From Adiantum capillus-veneris (Eukaryota; Streptophyta; Polypodiopsida; Polypodiales; Pteridaceae): 64,000 nucleotides of DNA. The DNA lies in contig CM043953.1 of the NCBI GenBank assembly GCA_014529385.2, positions 94,833,342-94,897,341 of the forward strand. Reading direction: 5' to 3'. The position numbers and the translations under genes were made by a program. Of this stretch, positions 11,604-22,344 are shown piece after piece (position 1 is the first letter of the stretch; the number at the start of each line of letters is the position of its first letter). Below the pieces are notes generated by a model, which saw only the letters and a program-made list of their open reading frames with translations, was not told where the DNA came from and made no database searches.

Positions 11604-12720
11604 TTACCCTTCTGTTTCTTTTCCTTGTGTCCTAGTACTTGATGGTTGCTGCTCTAGCTCCCTGTCCATTGGCACATCATTCTGAATCTTCAGAACAATT
11701 TGATTTACCATTGATTGTCTCGTTTGTTTCTTTCTTGGTACACTTCGCAAAAATGTGCCCCTGTTCACCACGACCATAATACTCGTCCTCCTTGAAATAC
11801 TCATCACGTTGCTCTTTTGTCAATTTGGGCCCTGTGGGTTTCTTCTTCTACCTCAAAGAGCTTGAATGCATGGAGAAACCAGCATTTTGTGTGTTCCATG
11901 AGCTTTTGAATGCTCTTGGACTTTTGCTTCAAGCAATATTGCTGGATCTCTTTTGGAAATCTGCAACAAAACCGTTCCACCTCTTCCAGAAGAGGAATCT
12001 TATAAAAAGAAGCAATTGGCAAAAAAGTATCCCAAAACCGTTGACAATTTGTAGCCAAGGTATTGTCTTTTTGCATCGTCAAATGGTTCCAAGCCGTAAT
12101 CACATTGTGTTTGTACTACTCAGTCAACCATACCGAAGTGAACACTTTCTTAAACTTCATCCACGTCTATGGAGCTTATTGTATAGAAGCAAGGTCGACC
12201 ACCATCTCTAAGCATTGCTCTTAAGAAAAGATGCCGCCTTTTGTACCTTGGAGGCTTCAAAAAAGTTTCCCCCAGAGAAACGGTTTGTATGTAAGAGATG
12301 GCTCGATGGGAATCCTTGTAGCCCAAAAAGTGTCAAATCTTACTATTTGACCCCCATCCTTGATTTCTTTAGTCTTCGTTTTCTTCTTCTCAAGGTTATC
12401 ATACTGAGTGGCTCTCAACGGTGATTCTGCTTCGTACCATAAATGGTACGAAAAGTGTGGAAATCGTCGGAAGAGGACGAGGTGTCCTCTGAATTGCTAG
12501 ATTGCTTTTTGTGCTTTCTAGACTTCTTTGTGGCTTTGCTTTTCTTGGTCTTTCTTTGCTTCTTCGGCCTCTCTCATCCTCACTGGAACTAGAGGAAGAG
12601 AAACTGTTGGAACTCTCTGAAGTCAAAGAACTAGAATCATCCTCCAAGCGAACACACGTCTTAGATCCACTAGCCACCTCGAAAGTTGATTTTCGGCCCA
12701 AATAACCATCAAAATCCTAT
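11604..12720 (-). pseudogene. Ty3/gypsy gag remnant 1
   Basis: Minus-strand frames give, in order, a Ser/Glu-rich and Arg/Lys-rich N-terminal part (12701-12399, 'SESSNSFSSSSSSEDE'), a capsid-like part with 'RWW' near 12220, then 12103-11804 ('DVITAWNHLTM', 'CQRFWDTFLPI', 'ERFCCRFPKEIQQYC'). A zinc knuckle follows near 11770 whose first two cysteines are replaced, reading 'YYGRGEQGHIFAKC' where C-x2-C-x4-H-x4-C is expected. The reading frame changes several times. It is closely related to the plus-strand remnant at 15720-16300 and more distantly to the gag at 45052-46560. Confidence 0.75.
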
Positions 12721-12904
12721 GACTTGCTTTTCTTTCGAGAGTGCTTGTTGGCACCTATCATCTGATTGATTTTCTGCTCAAGAGCTTTGTCAAACTCTAC
12801 TTGCGAGTGCAGTTCCTACTTTTCTTGCACCCGACATTGCTTCAATCTTCATGGCCGGCTTGATAGGTGAGTGGACAAATTTCTGCCATCACAAGTGGAC
12901 CTCA

Positions 12905-13617
12905 TTAAGCAGACGATTCTTCAAAAGGCCAAAATGACCTATGAGACCAAACTGAAACAATCCTTGTGGATCTAATCCAATGTCTGGGTACAAAAATAAA
13001 ATGAAGTAAAGTGAAATACTAAAACTAAAAGACTAAAATCGTCAGCCTCAAAAGCATCATCATCATCATCCATGCCCGAGGATGCTCGGCATCCGTATTT
13101 GTTCGAGAAAGTATTGCATCGGTCATTGAAGAGCTTCGTCAATGTCCGCCTTTGTAAATAGTCGTATTGGGTGTCTCTCATGTTGTGCTAGAATAGTCCT
13201 GATTCTCTGGTGGAGCCTCCGTCAATGTCGTGGTCGCCCCTCGTAGATGTGGGCGTCTAGCTCTTCCAAGTTGAGTGGCTCTATTCACTAATATACCTCT
13301 GGTAGAAGTGGGCTCTCTGAAGTCTGCTGTGAAGCATGCTCATCCGGCTGCTGAGTTCCTGCGCTAAAGAAGTCAGTGATCTCCCTCTGTGAATGTCTCC
13401 CACTACCTGGTCTCCTCAAGAGACTTTCCATGTGTCTGCGCAACTCTAGCAAAAACAATCCGAGGCATCTTTGATCGTGATATCCCATGACTCTAGCCAA
13501 CGGTCTAGTGCCCTCTCTGAATAGACAATGAAAGCGCCCTCGTATCTCATAGCATACTGGACAATGACAAATGTGATGTAACTTTGTCTCTGGCTCTATA
13601 TGACATAACTGGCATAT
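12905..13617 (-). pseudogene. LINE family A, copy 3: C-terminal fragment
   Basis: The minus strand carries 'CQLCHIEPETKLHHICHC', 'YEIRGRFHCLFREG' and 'REITDFF' in 13638-13288, then 3' untranslated sequence ('caaaaggccaaaatgaccta' on the plus strand at 12915) matching the other copies. The 'ATTTC' tail is missing, so the 3' end is clipped. At 13617 it joins another LINE-A 3' fragment. Confidence 0.8.
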
Positions 13618-13770
13618 CCTATGAGACCAATGCGTCAAATTGGTGAATCTGATACCATGTCTCGGTACAAAAAAAGAGATACTAAAATGAATCTAGAAGT
13701 GCTACTAGCTGGAATTCTGTGGAGTATATGTGATCAGTGATGCAATGGGTGCCCAATACAAGAGGGTGAT
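13618..13770 (-). repeat. LINE family A 3' untranslated fragment
   Basis: 'cctatgagaccaatgcgtca' followed by 'ggtgaatctgataccatgtc' matches the 3' untranslated region of the other LINE-A copies in minus orientation. It is fused head to tail to copy 3. It has no coding part. Confidence 0.6.
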
Positions 13771-13779
13771 ATAATGCGC

Positions 13780-14460
13780 GTATGCAGCCTTGGGAGGATT
13801 GGAGAGGATGTGTTCGCAGATTCAGTTCCAAGAACCCCGAACAAAACTCTTGCTCTTTGATACCTTGGTAGCTTCAGCTATGCTCTATGGGGTTCAGGTT
13901 TGGGGAGTTCGGCACCCCTCTCATTGGCAGGCATAGGTGCAGTGTCCAACCAGGTGCAGTTGGCTACTATGTGGTACATCACGTCTTGCTGGATTTTCTC
14001 GAGCTCCTGTATCAGCCAGCTAGAGCGGCTGATCAGGAACTTTCTTTGGTCACGGCGCGACATCGAGTTAGCCCGGGCCAAAGTAGCCTGGTAGGTCATC
14101 ACCCTACGTGTTCTCAGGAGGGGCTAGGGGTCAACGACCTAGCACAGCAGAGCAGAAACCTTCTTGGGAAGTTTGTTGTCAGAGGACTAGTTTACTGAGG
14201 AGATCTAGAGAGAGAGAATCCCAGAGAGATTACTGATTTCTTCACACAAACACTGGACAAATAGAGGAGCAGCCACCACTACAAAGCTCAGCTGATAGTC
14301 ACACCCGCGATTCTCTCATTCACCGAGCATTGGAGCTAGGGAGATGGAGACGCCCACGACTGAGGAGAGGAGCTTCACAGCATCGACGAAGACTACAACA
14401 AAGAATTTGAGCCATGCTATCTCGACATCTAGAGTATAGATGAGGATGGATTCATCGGTA
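13780..14460 (+). pseudogene. Mosaic LINE: family A - family B - family A
   Basis: Positions 13780-13897 encode family A ('GGLERMCSQIQFQEPRTKL', ending 'MLYGVQVWG'). Positions 13898-14190 encode family B ('SLAGIGAVSNQVQLATMWY', 'LERLIRNFLWSRRDIELAR', 'FVVRGL'), matching the minus-strand LINE-B at 28973-28386. Positions 14192-14450 return to the family A C terminus ('ALELGRWRRPRLRRGA', 'RRRLQQRI'). All three pieces point the same way. The family A part between 'VQVWG' and the C terminus is missing and replaced by family B. Stops are present. Confidence 0.75.
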
Positions 14461-14474
14461 AGTCTCGTCTTTGC

Positions 14475-15700
14475 TGCTCTGTTCAAAGAAAACCTTGGTC
14501 CAGTGAAGACTACCCCAAGATAAGTGTATGCGTCTGTGTACTCCACAGTTTCCTAACCATAAGTGAATGTAGGTGCTGATCTCTTGATCCCCTGCGGTGT
14601 GGCGTTAAACACCGTAACCTTGGTTTGTTTACAGACAATCTACTACTCTCCGCAAATCTATGTTATGCATCCAAATGTCACTGCATTCCCTCTGGTGAGT
14701 CAGAGATCAACACAATATCATGAGCATATAACAACATTGGAATCCATATCCCTGAGAGCTGGGCACCTGCGTCACCTTCTCTGTCAATATAATCAGAAAC
14801 CTCATCTTTATACATAGCAAATAGAGTAGGAGACAATGGACAACCTTGTTTCACTCCAATAGTGGAGCGAACTAAATCAGATATCCCCTCTAGAGTGCGT
14901 GCATGTCCCACCACTGATCTGTATGGAGCCATGATCCCCAAATCAACTCAATGGGCACTCCCATCTCTAGTTTGCACATCAATCTGGCTGTGGGCACCAT
15001 GTCAAATGCTTTGCGGAAATCCACAAGCTACAATAAATCCGTCTCCCATGTGTCCTACCCTCCTCAATGTCAGAATGTGGTCAAGAGTGGAGAAGCCTCT
15101 CTTGAAACTGGCTTGTCCCGTTGCCCATATACCCTCACTCTCTACCCATCTGCTCAACTGTTGCTCAAGGATAGATGCATGCAACCATGCCAATGTTTGT
15201 CCAATCATAATAGTATGGTAGTTTCCAGGTTCCATAGGATCACTTGCCACGAGGAGAAGCGCAATAATAGACAATGTCCAATGACCGTCACATATAACAT
15301 GATTGACAGAATTGCAAGGACCTCTGCCAGCATATCTCTAGCATGTATAAAGTGATTTGCTACTAGACCATCATGATCATATGCCCTCCTGATTCTCATC
15401 TTGTCAACGGGGGTCTTTACTGTCTCAGTGTTAAAAATGGCACCCATAGATGGGCATGGCTCTGGAGGATCTTGAAGGGGTATATGTCCAGGGACCGTTA
15501 TATAAGGATGTTGCATACTGCGACCACACATCAATGGAAGTAATCAGTGGGGGAGGGGAATGCTCATGAAAGAAACGCCATGCCTCTCCTAAGTCTCTAC
15601 TCGAGAACAACTATTATAATTTCTCTCCATTTTAGCTAGGAATCCTTGCTTCTTCTGTCGTACAAGGCATTGAAGGCTATCCGAGACAGTCTGTGATTGA
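14475..15700 (-). pseudogene. LINE family A, copy 4: reverse transcriptase fragment
   Basis: The minus strand carries the N-terminal RT region ('FFHEHSPPPLITS' near 15560) and 'RIRRAYDHDGLVANHFIHA'. It continues through 'STIGVKQGCPLSPTLFAMY', the catalytic region reading 'LLYAHDIVLI' where YADD is expected, and 'EYTDAYTYLGVVFTGPRFSL' near 14530. Several frame changes and stops occur. It lies head to head with the mosaic copy at 13780-14460. The left end is an internal RT break, not the element 3' end. Confidence 0.82.
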
Positions 15701-15719
15701 TGACCTCTGGGAGAAGATC

Positions 15720-16300
15720 CCTCTGAAGCTGTGCTCTCGAAGGGTGGCATCTACCTCAAGGGAAACACACAGACTTGGTGGTCTACCTTGCTTTTACGGA
15801 GGGAGGCACCAACAAAGTGGCTTCAGTTCAAAAGAGTGTTTAGTATTTACTTCCTCATGGCTCACTCAAGAATACGAATGTGATGTGATTACCGCTTGGA
15901 ATTATCAGAGGATGACCAAGAAAGACACCTTGGATACTTACTATAATAGATTTTGAGACACTTTCTTCTCGGCCTCTTCTTCCAAGAAAATTACATTCAA
16001 GCCTATGGTCTACCTAAAGAGATACGAGATTATTGTTTGCGGCAAAAGTTCGAGTCCATGCGACAATTGATGGGACATGCAAAGCAAGGGTTTGCAATGC
16101 ATGGGGCCACTCTTACATACTCCACAAATAGATTAGTCACAACTCGGACCAGACAAGATACGAACAATAGTAACAAAAGGAAGGGAAAGCAACAAAAGAA
16201 GACCTTCAGACCCTCGACTGTCGGCAAAGCAACATGCCGAATACTTCAAGGAGGGTGAATGTTACGGTTGTGGCGAACTTGGGCATGTTTTAGCTAGTGC
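15720..16300 (+). pseudogene. Ty3/gypsy gag remnant 2
   Basis: Plus-strand frames contain 'DVITAWNYQRMTKKDTLDTY' and 'PKEIRDYCLRQKFESM', a basic region, and near 16260 a zinc knuckle 'CYGCGELGHVLASA' in which the last Cys is lost. An 'RLGGL' read in another frame as 'TWWST' near 15775 corresponds to the Trp-Trp of capsid. It aligns with remnant 1 at 11604-12720 in the same order but opposite strand. Frameshift and stop lie near 15956. Confidence 0.72.
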
Positions 16301-17275
16301 CCATCTCAATTAGGTATCTCCCATACTCTGTAAACTCCTCAGCAGTGTTTGCAAAAATTAGGGGTTTCGTGTATTTTTAACCGTCTAAATTGTAAAATCC
16401 CAGCTAGATTCAAAGCTTGCCTTGAAGAAAAATGGAAAAATTTAACAAGTTTTAGTGTAAATACCAAAATTTTGACCTTCAAACCAAAAGAGTTTCAAGT
16501 GTACTCTGGGAGAGTGCTCTCTGGGCTCATATGCGTCTCTGAATAGAAAATGATGTTCCTCTCTCTGAAGGAATCCTCGAATGCTCCAACATCCAATTGT
16601 AACAAGCCATTGCAATTCCATACTCTGAGCTTTAGGTTGGTCCCATATGTCTCGCACTTTCATGCGGTGCATCTGCCAAGTATTACCACTTTGCCTCCTC
16701 TATAGAAGGCGAGTTTTCCCTTCTCTCTGGCAGGCACGATCTCGGGCGTGCATTCTTTCATGTGCGCTAGTCGAGACACTATAAGATCATCTCCCAAGGA
16801 AATCTCTGTTTGCATAGTGTAGGCCTCTTTTTGAGGAAGTCCTTCCTCTCCTCCATGGTAGTGATAATGAGAGAGGAGAGTATTCAACTCACATATAAAT
16901 GAAAGAGACCTAGAGCTCATAGCTCAAAGAATCACTAATAGAGAAGGGGACAAAGCTTATAGACAATGCAGAGGAAATGGAGATTATGAGGTAGAATGAG
17001 AGAGTGAAATGGAGAGATGGGGAGGTAAAGTTCCTCTCCTACACAGACTGGCCCTTGACAGTATATCTTAGTTTTTGAAAATTCAGTAATAATATATAGT
17101 GCTCTCAGAGAAAGATGGCGCCCAAAAAGTGATGAAAGAGGACTTGTACAACTGAATTTTCAGCCCATTAAACATGTGTTTGCAAAACTGAGATACTTGT
17201 GCCACTTTTCTACTTCTGCTATGCAAGCATTGCGTGTAAGGCGCGTGGCTCCTACCATGCCGGGAGTACATGTGT
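16301..17275. other. No gene recognised
   Basis: Minus-strand frames 16672-16442 and 16920-16660 are moderately long, but I recognise no family. The adjoining 16920-17190 is purine-rich and AT-rich. No element ends are visible. Confidence 0.4.
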
Positions 17276-17515
17276 GCACTTTCCAAGTAAGGACGGCTTG
17301 TATGTGGGTCGCTTGGTTCCTGCCATGTTTGGAAGTGTCCGCGTCCAGTTTCCATGTAAGGACTCCTTGTATGTGGGTCGCTTGGTTCTTGCCATGTTTG
17401 GGAGTGTCCGTGTCCAGTTTCCATGCACACACTACCCGCGTGTCCACTTTCCATGCATGTGCTACCAATTTTAGGGTCGTTTGGTTGCTGGGTGTTTTCC
17501 TGCCATGATGAGGTG
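17276..17515. repeat. Minisatellite of about 69 bp, three to four units
   Basis: Units begin 'cactttccaagtaaggac', 'cagtttccatgtaaggac', 'cagtttccatgcacacac' and 'cactttccatgcatgtgc'. The first two are full length and share 'tgtatgtgggtcgcttggtt'. The later units are shortened or diverged. Overlapping reading frames on both strands are repeat artefacts. Confidence 0.85.
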
Positions 17516-17530
17516 CTCGTGTGGCCACCT

Positions 17531-18076
17531 GCTATTTTTTTTTCTTTTTTCGAGAATAGGATCCTTCTATTAGTTAATGAAACTGCCCATAGGACTATAG
17601 CCACCTCTACTAGAGAGGTCTACAACAGTCCTAAGGGGAGACTCTCCCAATGAAAAGCCACAGGTGGACGGTAGTGCCATCTGAGCACACCCTGGACCAT
17701 GGTGAAGAAAGGCCCAGCACGCTAGAGTCGAAGGAAAGGCTCTCTACGCTCCCGCATGCGGTCGGAGCTGCTCTGAAGTCTCTCGAACTGTCCCCTGAGA
17801 GTATGGATCAGCTCTAGCCAAAGATCTCAAACTGTCTCTGCTGGTGGTATAGGGCGACCGAGCCTCAAAGATGCTGAAGCAGCGGGCCCGCCATATGAAC
17901 TAGAGTGTCAGGCCGCAGACGAGCTCTCAACACTCCTCTCTCACTGCACCACTCCTGTGGAGTAAGCTCTGTAGCAGGCTGGAGTGTAGGTTGACCCCCC
18001 TGCATCACTATCATCCTGCTGGTGGAGGATCACTATCATCCTGCTGCTGGGCCCGTGAGAGTGGACCAAGCAGTTG
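17531..18076 (-). pseudogene. LINE family B, 3' part (downstream of the chromovirus insertion)
   Basis: On the minus strand this is the end of LINE-B. The T-rich run at 17531-17551 on the plus strand is its poly(A) tail, and the C-terminal coding part extends toward 18076. It is separated from the rest of the element (27403-30130) by a chromovirus whose target site is duplicated on both sides. No single open frame is kept. Confidence 0.65.
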
Positions 18077-18081
18077 CCCCC
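18077..18081. repeat. Target-site duplication CCCCC, left copy
   Basis: Five C residues directly precede the 5' LTR. The same five follow the 3' LTR at 27398-27402. Five bases is the normal duplication length for Ty3/gypsy integration. The motif is low complexity, so chance agreement is possible, but its exact placement against both LTR ends supports it. Confidence 0.75.
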
Positions 18082-18363
18082 TGCTATGTCCCACTCACAA
18101 GAGAGGGGATCTAGCCCAGATGCCGTCCGGATGGACGGCCAGTGTCCGTGGTTAGCCCGCGAGGCTAGGAGTGCGCGAGGTCACCTCGAGGAGGTGAGGC
18201 CGGGTGGTATGGGACGCTCGGTCTTACAGGTGCACGCCTACGTCCTCGAACGCTGGCCCAACACAGGGGAGTTGTCGGATGGTGGCTATGGTCGGGTGGT
18301 TCGTCCGGCGCGTATCTGTAGGTGGTCTGTGTAGCCAGGAGATCCATCTCCTTGTTTGTTTCA
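18082..18363 (+). repeat. Chromovirus 5' LTR, with internal 100-bp deletion
   Basis: It runs from 'TGCTATGTCCCACTC' to 'TTGTTTGTTTCA' (TG...CA) and matches the 3' LTR at 27015-27397. The first is 282 bp and the second 383 bp. The difference is one block, 27084-27183 of the 3' LTR, bounded by the microhomology 'gtg'. The missing block includes the only TATA box seen in the LTR. Confidence 0.93.
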
Positions 18364-18375
18364 TGGTATCAGAGC
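18364..18375 (+). other. Chromovirus primer binding site (initiator Met-tRNA)
   Basis: 'TGGTATCAGAGC' starts directly after the LTR. It matches the 3' end of plant initiator Met-tRNA over 12 bases and is the minus-strand DNA primer site. Confidence 0.92.
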
Positions 18376-18720
18376 CGGCTTGGCTGCACGAAGGACTGTG
18401 TGCACACCTACAAACTGATTTAAGTCGGATAGTCTTTATTTCATGCAATTTTCGATGATAAATTGTTTAATTCACTATTTTCTTCTCATGAGTGTGTTTG
18501 CAGGTGTAAATTGATACTATGTTGCTGTTTTTTGATAAAAATCAGCAAATTGGCGGATGAAACTGTTGAAAATTGGAGGGTTACTCATTGATTTTACTGG
18601 TTTTCGATGAAAATCAGTATATTACTTATTAATTTGTTGATTTTGGATTAAATTCAGCATACAGTATGTGTTTTTTTTCAAAAAAAAACCCTCTCTGTAA
18701 TCTCCTTCTTTGTGCGAAGC
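18376..18720 (+). other. Chromovirus leader, first part
   Basis: Non-coding, AT-rich leader between the primer site and the inserted LINE-A. It contains 'gtgttttttttcaaaaaaaa', an A/T inverted run. The leader resumes at 21704. Confidence 0.7.
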
Positions 18721-18722
18721 AT

Positions 18723-18788
<66 letters not shown>
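18721..18788. repeat. (GA)n microsatellite at the LINE-A 3' end
   Basis: An almost pure GA run with one 'aaa' interruption abuts the LINE-A tail. With the (GA)n at 21661-21703 it brackets the insertion. Confidence 0.96.
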
Positions 18789-18792
<4 letters not shown>

Positions 18793-21657
18793 GAAATGAA
18801 ATGTTATATTAACGTCTTCAAAAGGCCAGAATGACCTATGAGACCAAACTGATACAAAGTGGTGAATCTGTTACAATGTCTGGGTACCTTAGTACTAAAG
18901 TACTAGGTGTGAAAAGTGTGAAAGTGAATGTGAAAAACTAAATACAAAGTATTAAATCAACTTCTTAGGAGCATTCTGGGTGTCTGGCTAGAATGCTTCT
19001 AATCCTTTGTTGTAGTCTCCTCCGGTGAAGTGTGATTCTGACCCTTGGTCGTGGTCGTCTCGATTTCCTAAGCTCAATCGTTCTGTCAATTAGGGTGCCT
19101 TTGGTATGAATATGGGTACTCCTTTGTGTTGGCTTCTGGCCTCTTGCTTCCCCTTCCACTCCTGCTTCTCTCGATCAGAAGAAATCTGTGATCTGCCTCT
19201 GAGGCTGTAGTGCTCTTTGTCTTCTCATTAGATTATCCCTGTGCCGATGTAGTTCCAATAGGTACAAGCCTAAGCATCTTTGATCTTGGTATTGCATGAT
19301 TCTATCTAGAGGTCCAAAGCCTTCTTTAAAGAGGCAGTGAAAACGCCCACGTATCTCGTAGTATACTGTGCAGTGGCATATGTAGTGTAATTCTGTCTCC
19401 GGCTCCATTCCGCATAACTTGCAAATTCTGCTTTCAGGTGGGATTCCCCTAAATCTGCCAAATTCAATTTCCAACTGGTGTGAGGATGTACGAATCTGAC
19501 CAATAGTACATCTCAAACCATGAGACAGGTGGGTATCCATGTAACTCGGGCGAATCACAAATCCATCTTCAGATAGTTGTAGGAAGTTTTCTTTGTAGTC
19601 GGCCATCTTCGTGCCCAATTCTTGTGTAGGGTCTACCCATGTCCTCTTAGTATCCAACTGTATAAGATCCTGTCGGATGATCTTATTAATCTCCGTTCGT
19701 GTAATTGCCAGTGATGGAGCCTCAAGCGAGTATTGGAAGGGGGGTAATCTTTCCATACTGAACCCGTGTCTCTGAAACCACGAGGACAGTTGCGCATACC
19801 AGCATGATGTATCCCCTTTCATTGCCAATTGTCGAGAGGATTCGAGGGCCAGTCTAGTATATCGGCAGTTATTTGTATCCCACAAACCATGCATAAAGGA
19901 CACTAATATGGTAAGAGCTTCAATTTCTATCGAAGGGGCCGCTAGTTCCGCTCGGGTAATCGCGTGTGGTACGGAGGCCTTGGCTCTAATCATTCGGGAA
20001 ATCATAGATACCAAAGGTCTCTCCATTGACTTCCAATTATCCTGATCCACAGATGGTCCCCAAATCTGGACCCCATAAAGCATAGCCGAAGCCACCATAG
20101 TATCAAAGAGCCAAAGTTTTGTTAGTGGTTCCTGAAACTGCACTTGTGAACACGTCCTCTCCAACCCTCCGAAGGCCGCAGAGGCTCTAGATAATCTAGC
20201 ATCCGCTGCTTTCTTAAGAGTAAACTTCGGTCCTGCAAATACCACCTCAAGGTATGTGTATGCATCTGTGTACTCTACTGTATCCTGGCCATATGCAAAT
20301 GTAGGTGCCGATCTCCTAACCCACTGCGGTGTGGTGTTAAACACCTTAACCTTGGTTTTACCCAAGTTTACCGACAGTCCACTGTCCTCCGCGAATTTAT
20401 GTAAAGCATCCAGGTGCCTCTGCATTCCATCTGGTGATTCTGCTATCAATACAATATCATTTGCATACAACAGCAAAGGGATCCATGACCGTGCAAGTTG
20501 AGCACCTCTGTCACCTTCTCTCTCAATGTAATCTGATACCTCATCTATGTACATACCAAATAAAGTAGGGGATAGTGGGCATCCCTGCTTTACTCCAACG
20601 GTGGAATGAACAACGTCGGAATCCCCTTCTGGAGTACGTACATAACCAGTTGCTGATCCGTATAAGGCCATGATCCCCCAAATAATCTCTTTGGGGACCC
20701 CTAACTCTTGCATCCTGCGCATCAATCTGGCCCTTGGTACTGTATCAAAAGCTTGCCGAAAATCCACAAAGCAACAATACATCCTTCTCCCGTTTGCTCT
20801 TCCTTCCTCAATAATGGCTCTGAGCGTAAGAATATGATCTAAAGTGGAATAACCCCTGCTGAATCCAGCTTGTCCTGTTGCCCTTATGCCCTCATTCTCT
20901 GTCCATCTACTCAATTTTTGTTCAAGAATGGATGCGTACAGTTGGGTCAAAGTGTGACCTACCATAATGGTACGGTAGTTCCCAGGTATCATAGGATCCC
21001 CTGACTTGAAAATAGGTACGATAGTAGATAATTTCCAAGATTCAGGGAATCCTTCACACATGACTCGATTAAACAGACGAGCAAGGACTTCTGAAAGTAG
21101 ATCCGTGGCATGGATCAGATGTTCTGCTACTAAACCCTCATGATCATATGCTCTTCTTGTCTTCATCTTATCAATGGCTTTTTCCACCATTTCTGTAGTA
21201 AAGAAAGTACTAGTAGCAGGGCATGGCTCTAGCGGATCTGGTAATGGAGGCTGTCCCGATACCATATATAATGATGTTACATATTGACCCCAGATCTCAG
21301 GAGAAGTGATCGTCGGAGGCGGTGAGTGCTCGTGAAATAAGCGCCAGGCCTCATGTGAGTCCTGACTCAAGAAGAGCTGATATAAATCCTTTTCTAGCTT
21401 GGCTAAAAATGCCCTTTTCTTGCGACGCACTCTACGCCGAAGAGCAATCCGAGACTGCTTATATGTAATGATCCCAAGTGTAAGCTCTTTCTGGACTTGG
21501 GTTCTCGTCTCTCTGCATTCCTCATCATACCAACTGTTTTGGTATGCCTCTTGTGCTGCTCCATGTAGTATCTCTGTTAATTGAGAAGTAATCTCCTCTA
21601 CAGTATATATTGGCTCGGCTGCCCACATCCTATTATAGATCTTTTCCACATAGACTG

Positions 21658-21660
<3 letters not shown>
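18789..21660 (-). mobile_element. LINE family A, longest copy
   Basis: The copy starts inside the coding region (no endonuclease domain is present) and ends with three 'ATTTC' units after 'TATAAC'. Its 3' untranslated part contains 'aaaggccagaatgaccta' as in the other copies. It lies in the leader of the chromovirus, in opposite orientation, with (GA)n on both sides. It is therefore younger than the chromovirus insertion. The protein is described in the next entry. Confidence 0.9.
18965..21660 (-). pseudogene. LINE-A reverse transcriptase protein, catalytic residue changed
   Basis: An open frame runs from the (GA)n junction at 21660 to a TGA at 19177-19175. It reopens in the same frame to 18965, about 900 codons in total. 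There is no ATG at the 5' end, as expected of a truncated copy. RT motifs, numbered from codon 21649: 'CCFVDFRQAFDTVPRARL' near 295, 'GVKQGCPLSPTLFG' near 354, 'LLLYANDIVLIAES' at 392-405. The expected YADD reads YAND because codon 20461-20459 is AAT. 'GLSVNLGKTKVKVF' follows. A C-x2-C-x8-H-x4-C motif lies near 741-758. The long frame suggests a recent insertion, but the lost Asp should abolish polymerase activity. The TGA cuts a basic tail that copy 1 retains. Confidence 0.92.

Positions 21661-21703
<43 letters not shown>
21661..21703. repeat. (GA)n microsatellite at the LINE-A 5' end
   Basis: About 21 GA units directly at the 5' break of the LINE-A copy. The repeat has the same phase and strand as the tract at 18721-18788. 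Confidence 0.96.
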
Positions 21704-21705
<2 letters not shown>

Positions 21706-22344
21706 GGTCAATCTCTGTAAACTCTCAGAGAGAGAATGAGAGAGATTTACCTCTCTCTTCTGCTTGCGCACTTCAAGCCTGCAGGGGAGGTACAAGGCAG
21801 AGCGAGTGAGAGGATGCGTTCTCCTCCACGTTGGCTGCTCCTCCACGCTGGCTCTCAATCGGCACATCCTTTGCGTGTTGGCCATGAGCAGGTACGCGCA
21901 GTCTGTTTCTCCCTTTCTCTCCACGTGGCAGCCTACGGCTGAATTTCTTTTTTTTTTAACGCTATCTTCCTAGCGCTGGATTCTTTTCTTTTTACGCTAA
22001 GTGCCTGCCTTGACTTATTGGGTATTGTTTTTTTTAATGTGGCCAGGCCCTTTTATGTGTGGGCACCTTAAATTTTTAAGGTATGTATGAAACCTACAGG
22101 CTATTAAAAAAAACCACTCACAGAGATTGAGGTTTTACAACAAAATTCAGTTCTCGGCTCTCTGCCTCTCTCCCACCACTCCTCTCTCTCACTTGCTCAT
22201 GCTCTCGCGCTCCCACCATCACCTGCTCACCTTCAAACGCTCACGCCGACATGTGGAGCTCCTCGTACTTCAACTTTTTGCGATCGAAACGTGCAAAAAA
22301 GGCCCGGTTTCGCGTGAAACTTTCAGTTTTTCACGTACTTCGCC
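21704..22344 (+). other. Chromovirus leader, second part
   Basis: Continuation of the leader after the LINE-A insertion, up to the gag ATG. It contains further short GA and CT runs and T-rich stretches. Small frames on both strands show no known domain. Confidence 0.6.

Noticed and set aside
17083-17653. Overlapping frames of 70-170 codons on both strands
   Set aside because: They follow the 69-bp minisatellite and the LINE-B poly(A) region; periodic peptides arise from the repeat.
18364-18378. Possible tRNA-like sequence
   Set aside because: Only the 12-base complement of a tRNA 3' end is present here and at 9664 and 44634. These are primer sites, not tRNA genes.
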